Source: Magnetospirillum sp. ME-1 (GTDB taxonomy: Bacteria; Pseudomonadota; Alphaproteobacteria; Rhodospirillales; Magnetospirillaceae). Taken from it: a stretch of DNA of 64,000 bases. Both the position numbers and the translations under genes were made by a program. How positions within the stretch are numbered: the first letter of the stretch is position 1; the number at the start of each line of letters is the position of its first letter. Positions 63,022-64,000 of this stretch are shown piece by piece. The stretch spans positions 4,354,985-4,418,984 of the forward strand of contig NZ_CP015848.1 of the NCBI RefSeq assembly GCF_002105535.1, read 5' to 3'. The notes under the pieces are model-generated. The model saw nothing but the letters and a program-made list of their open reading frames with translations, had not been told where the DNA came from and ran no database searches.

Positions 63022-64000
63022 CTAGAACAGGGCGCCGGCGCTAAGCGCCAGATGCTCGACCACCGGGCCGAGGGCGAGGACGGGGAAGTAGGTCAGCCCC
63101 CCTACCACCAGGACGATGCCGACCAGCAGGGCGACGAACAGCCGGCCATGGGTGGGAAAGGTGCCGGCCGAAGGGGGCACGGCCTTCTTGGCGGCCAGGG
63201 ATCCGGCGATGGCCAGCACCGGGATCATGATGACGAAGCGCCCGACCATCATGGCGGCGGCCAGGGTGGCGTTGTAGAACAGGGTGTTGCCCGACAGCCC
63301 GCCGAAGGCCGAGCCGTTGTTGTTGCCCGCCGAGGCGAAGGCGTAGAGCACCTCCGACAGCCCGTGGGGCCCGGCGGCGGCGATGCCCGCCTGACCCACC
63401 GGCAGGGCGATGGCCAGACCACCCAGGCCCAGCACCGCCAGGGGGCTCGCCAGGATGGCGATCACCGCCAGCTTGATCTCGCGGGCCTCGATCTTCTTGC
63501 CCAGGTATTCCGGGGTGCGCCCCACCATCAGCCCGGCGATGAAGACGGTGAGCAGGGCGAACACCAGCATGCCGTAGAGGCCCGAGCCGACGCCGCCCAC
63601 AACCACCTCGCCCAGCAGCATGTTCACCAGGGGCACCATGCCGGCCAGGGGCAGCAGCGAATCGTGCATGGCGTTGACCGCGCCGCAGGAGGTGGCGGTC
63701 GTGACGACGGCGAACAGTATCGAGGCGGCGATGCCCAGGCGCACCTCCTTGCCTTCCATGTTGGCAATGCCGCCCAGCACCGGATTGCCCTGGGATTCGG
63801 CCCACCACGCGGCCCCCAGCCCGGCCAGGAACAGCACCATCATGGCGGCCAGCAGCGCCCAGCCCTGACGCGGGTCGCCGACCATACGGCCGAAGGTGTT
63901 GGTCAGCGCGGCGCCGATGGCGAAGATCGCCAGCATGTGGATCAGGTTCACCAGGGCGTTGGGGTTCTCGTAAGGATGGGCGGCGTTGGCGTTGAAGAAA
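63022..64000 (-). CDS. kdpA: Potassium-transporting ATPase subunit KdpA, 5' end outside window
   Basis: The C-terminal 326 codons of KdpA are visible; the frame is open to the right edge, and the visible part begins [13 protein letters not shown]. Filter and family segments include [45 protein letters not shown], and [15 protein letters not shown] near the third filter. It forms the potassium-selective channel part of the Kdp complex. Confidence 0.96.
   Translation of the reverse strand, partial: FFNANAAHPYENPNALVNLIHMLAIFAIGAALTNTFGRMVGDPRQGWALLAAMMVLFLAGLGAAWWAESQGNPVLGGIANMEGKEVRLGIAASILFAVVTTATSCGAVNAMHDSLLPLAGMVPLVNMLLGEVVVGGVGSGLYGMLVFALLTVFIAGLMVGRTPEYLGKKIEAREIKLAVIAILASPLAVLGLGGLAIALPVGQAGIAAAGPHGLSEVLYAFASAGNNNGSAFGGLSGNTLFYNATLAAAMMVGRFVIMIPVLAIAGSLAAKKAVPPSAGTFPTHGRLFVALLVGIVLVVGGLTYFPVLALGPVVEHLALSAGALF

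Noticed and set aside
1-64000. CRISPR array
   Set aside because: No run of regularly spaced direct repeats was found; the repeats seen are single palindromes or a two-copy 9-mer.

Overview
The window is GC-rich chromosomal DNA from an alphaproteobacterium. The ammonium transporter, OlsB, HupUV, Kdp and TPR-CheR gene types, together with the very high density of PAS, GGDEF and chemosensory signalling proteins, suggest a Rhodospirillales member of the Magnetospirillum type. That assignment is inference; no rRNA or magnetosome gene is present to prove it. Both edges cut genes: an EF-hand protein on the left and kdpA on the right.

Layout. 1-12 kb: EF-hand protein, a small Gly/Met-rich secreted protein, a peptide-type ABC importer (binding protein and two permeases, no ATPase in the window), a universal stress protein, a TPR-SPOR lipoprotein, a CYTH-CHAD protein and a PAS-GGDEF-EAL protein. 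12-14 kb: a DUF4169 protein, tRNA-Asp and an ammonium transporter. 14-26 kb, minus strand: a nine-gene chemosensory operon in the order ParA-like ATPase with a C-terminal membrane segment, CheW, CheR-TPR, CheW, MCP, CheA-REC, CheB, REC-REC histidine kinase, REC-PAS histidine kinase. It has no stand-alone CheY or flagellar gene, so the output may pass through the two kinases. 26-29 kb: a separate MCP with a secreted Cache-like protein. 29-34 kb: a degenerate patatin-like protein, a hybrid kinase, ornithine-lipid acyltransferase OlsB, a small membrane protein, MsrA and a hemerythrin.

34-44 kb, minus strand: a lipid or polyketide operon with no obvious textbook equivalent. It encodes a small helical protein, a 2037-residue KS-AT-DH-KR-ACP-TE polyketide synthase whose thioesterase has Cys in the nucleophile position, a second patatin-like protein with Gly in the nucleophile position, a fused E1 alpha-beta 2-oxoacid dehydrogenase, and an 80-residue free lipoyl domain without E2 or E3. 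44-53 kb, plus strand: a 2112-residue fusion of a probable pseudokinase, AAA-type ATPase, helical repeats, GAF, PAS, Hpt and HATPase, followed by a CheX-REC protein, a diguanylate cyclase and a TRIC-type membrane protein.

53-57 kb: HupU and HupV, an H2-sensing type of NiFe hydrogenase, followed by a decayed segment holding the C-terminal part of a tyrosine integrase, an N-terminally truncated ABC-2 permease, and a seven-codon echo of the hupV 3' end. This may be the scar of an integrative element. 57-64 kb, minus strand: kdpABCDE, the high-affinity potassium ATPase and its two-component regulator.
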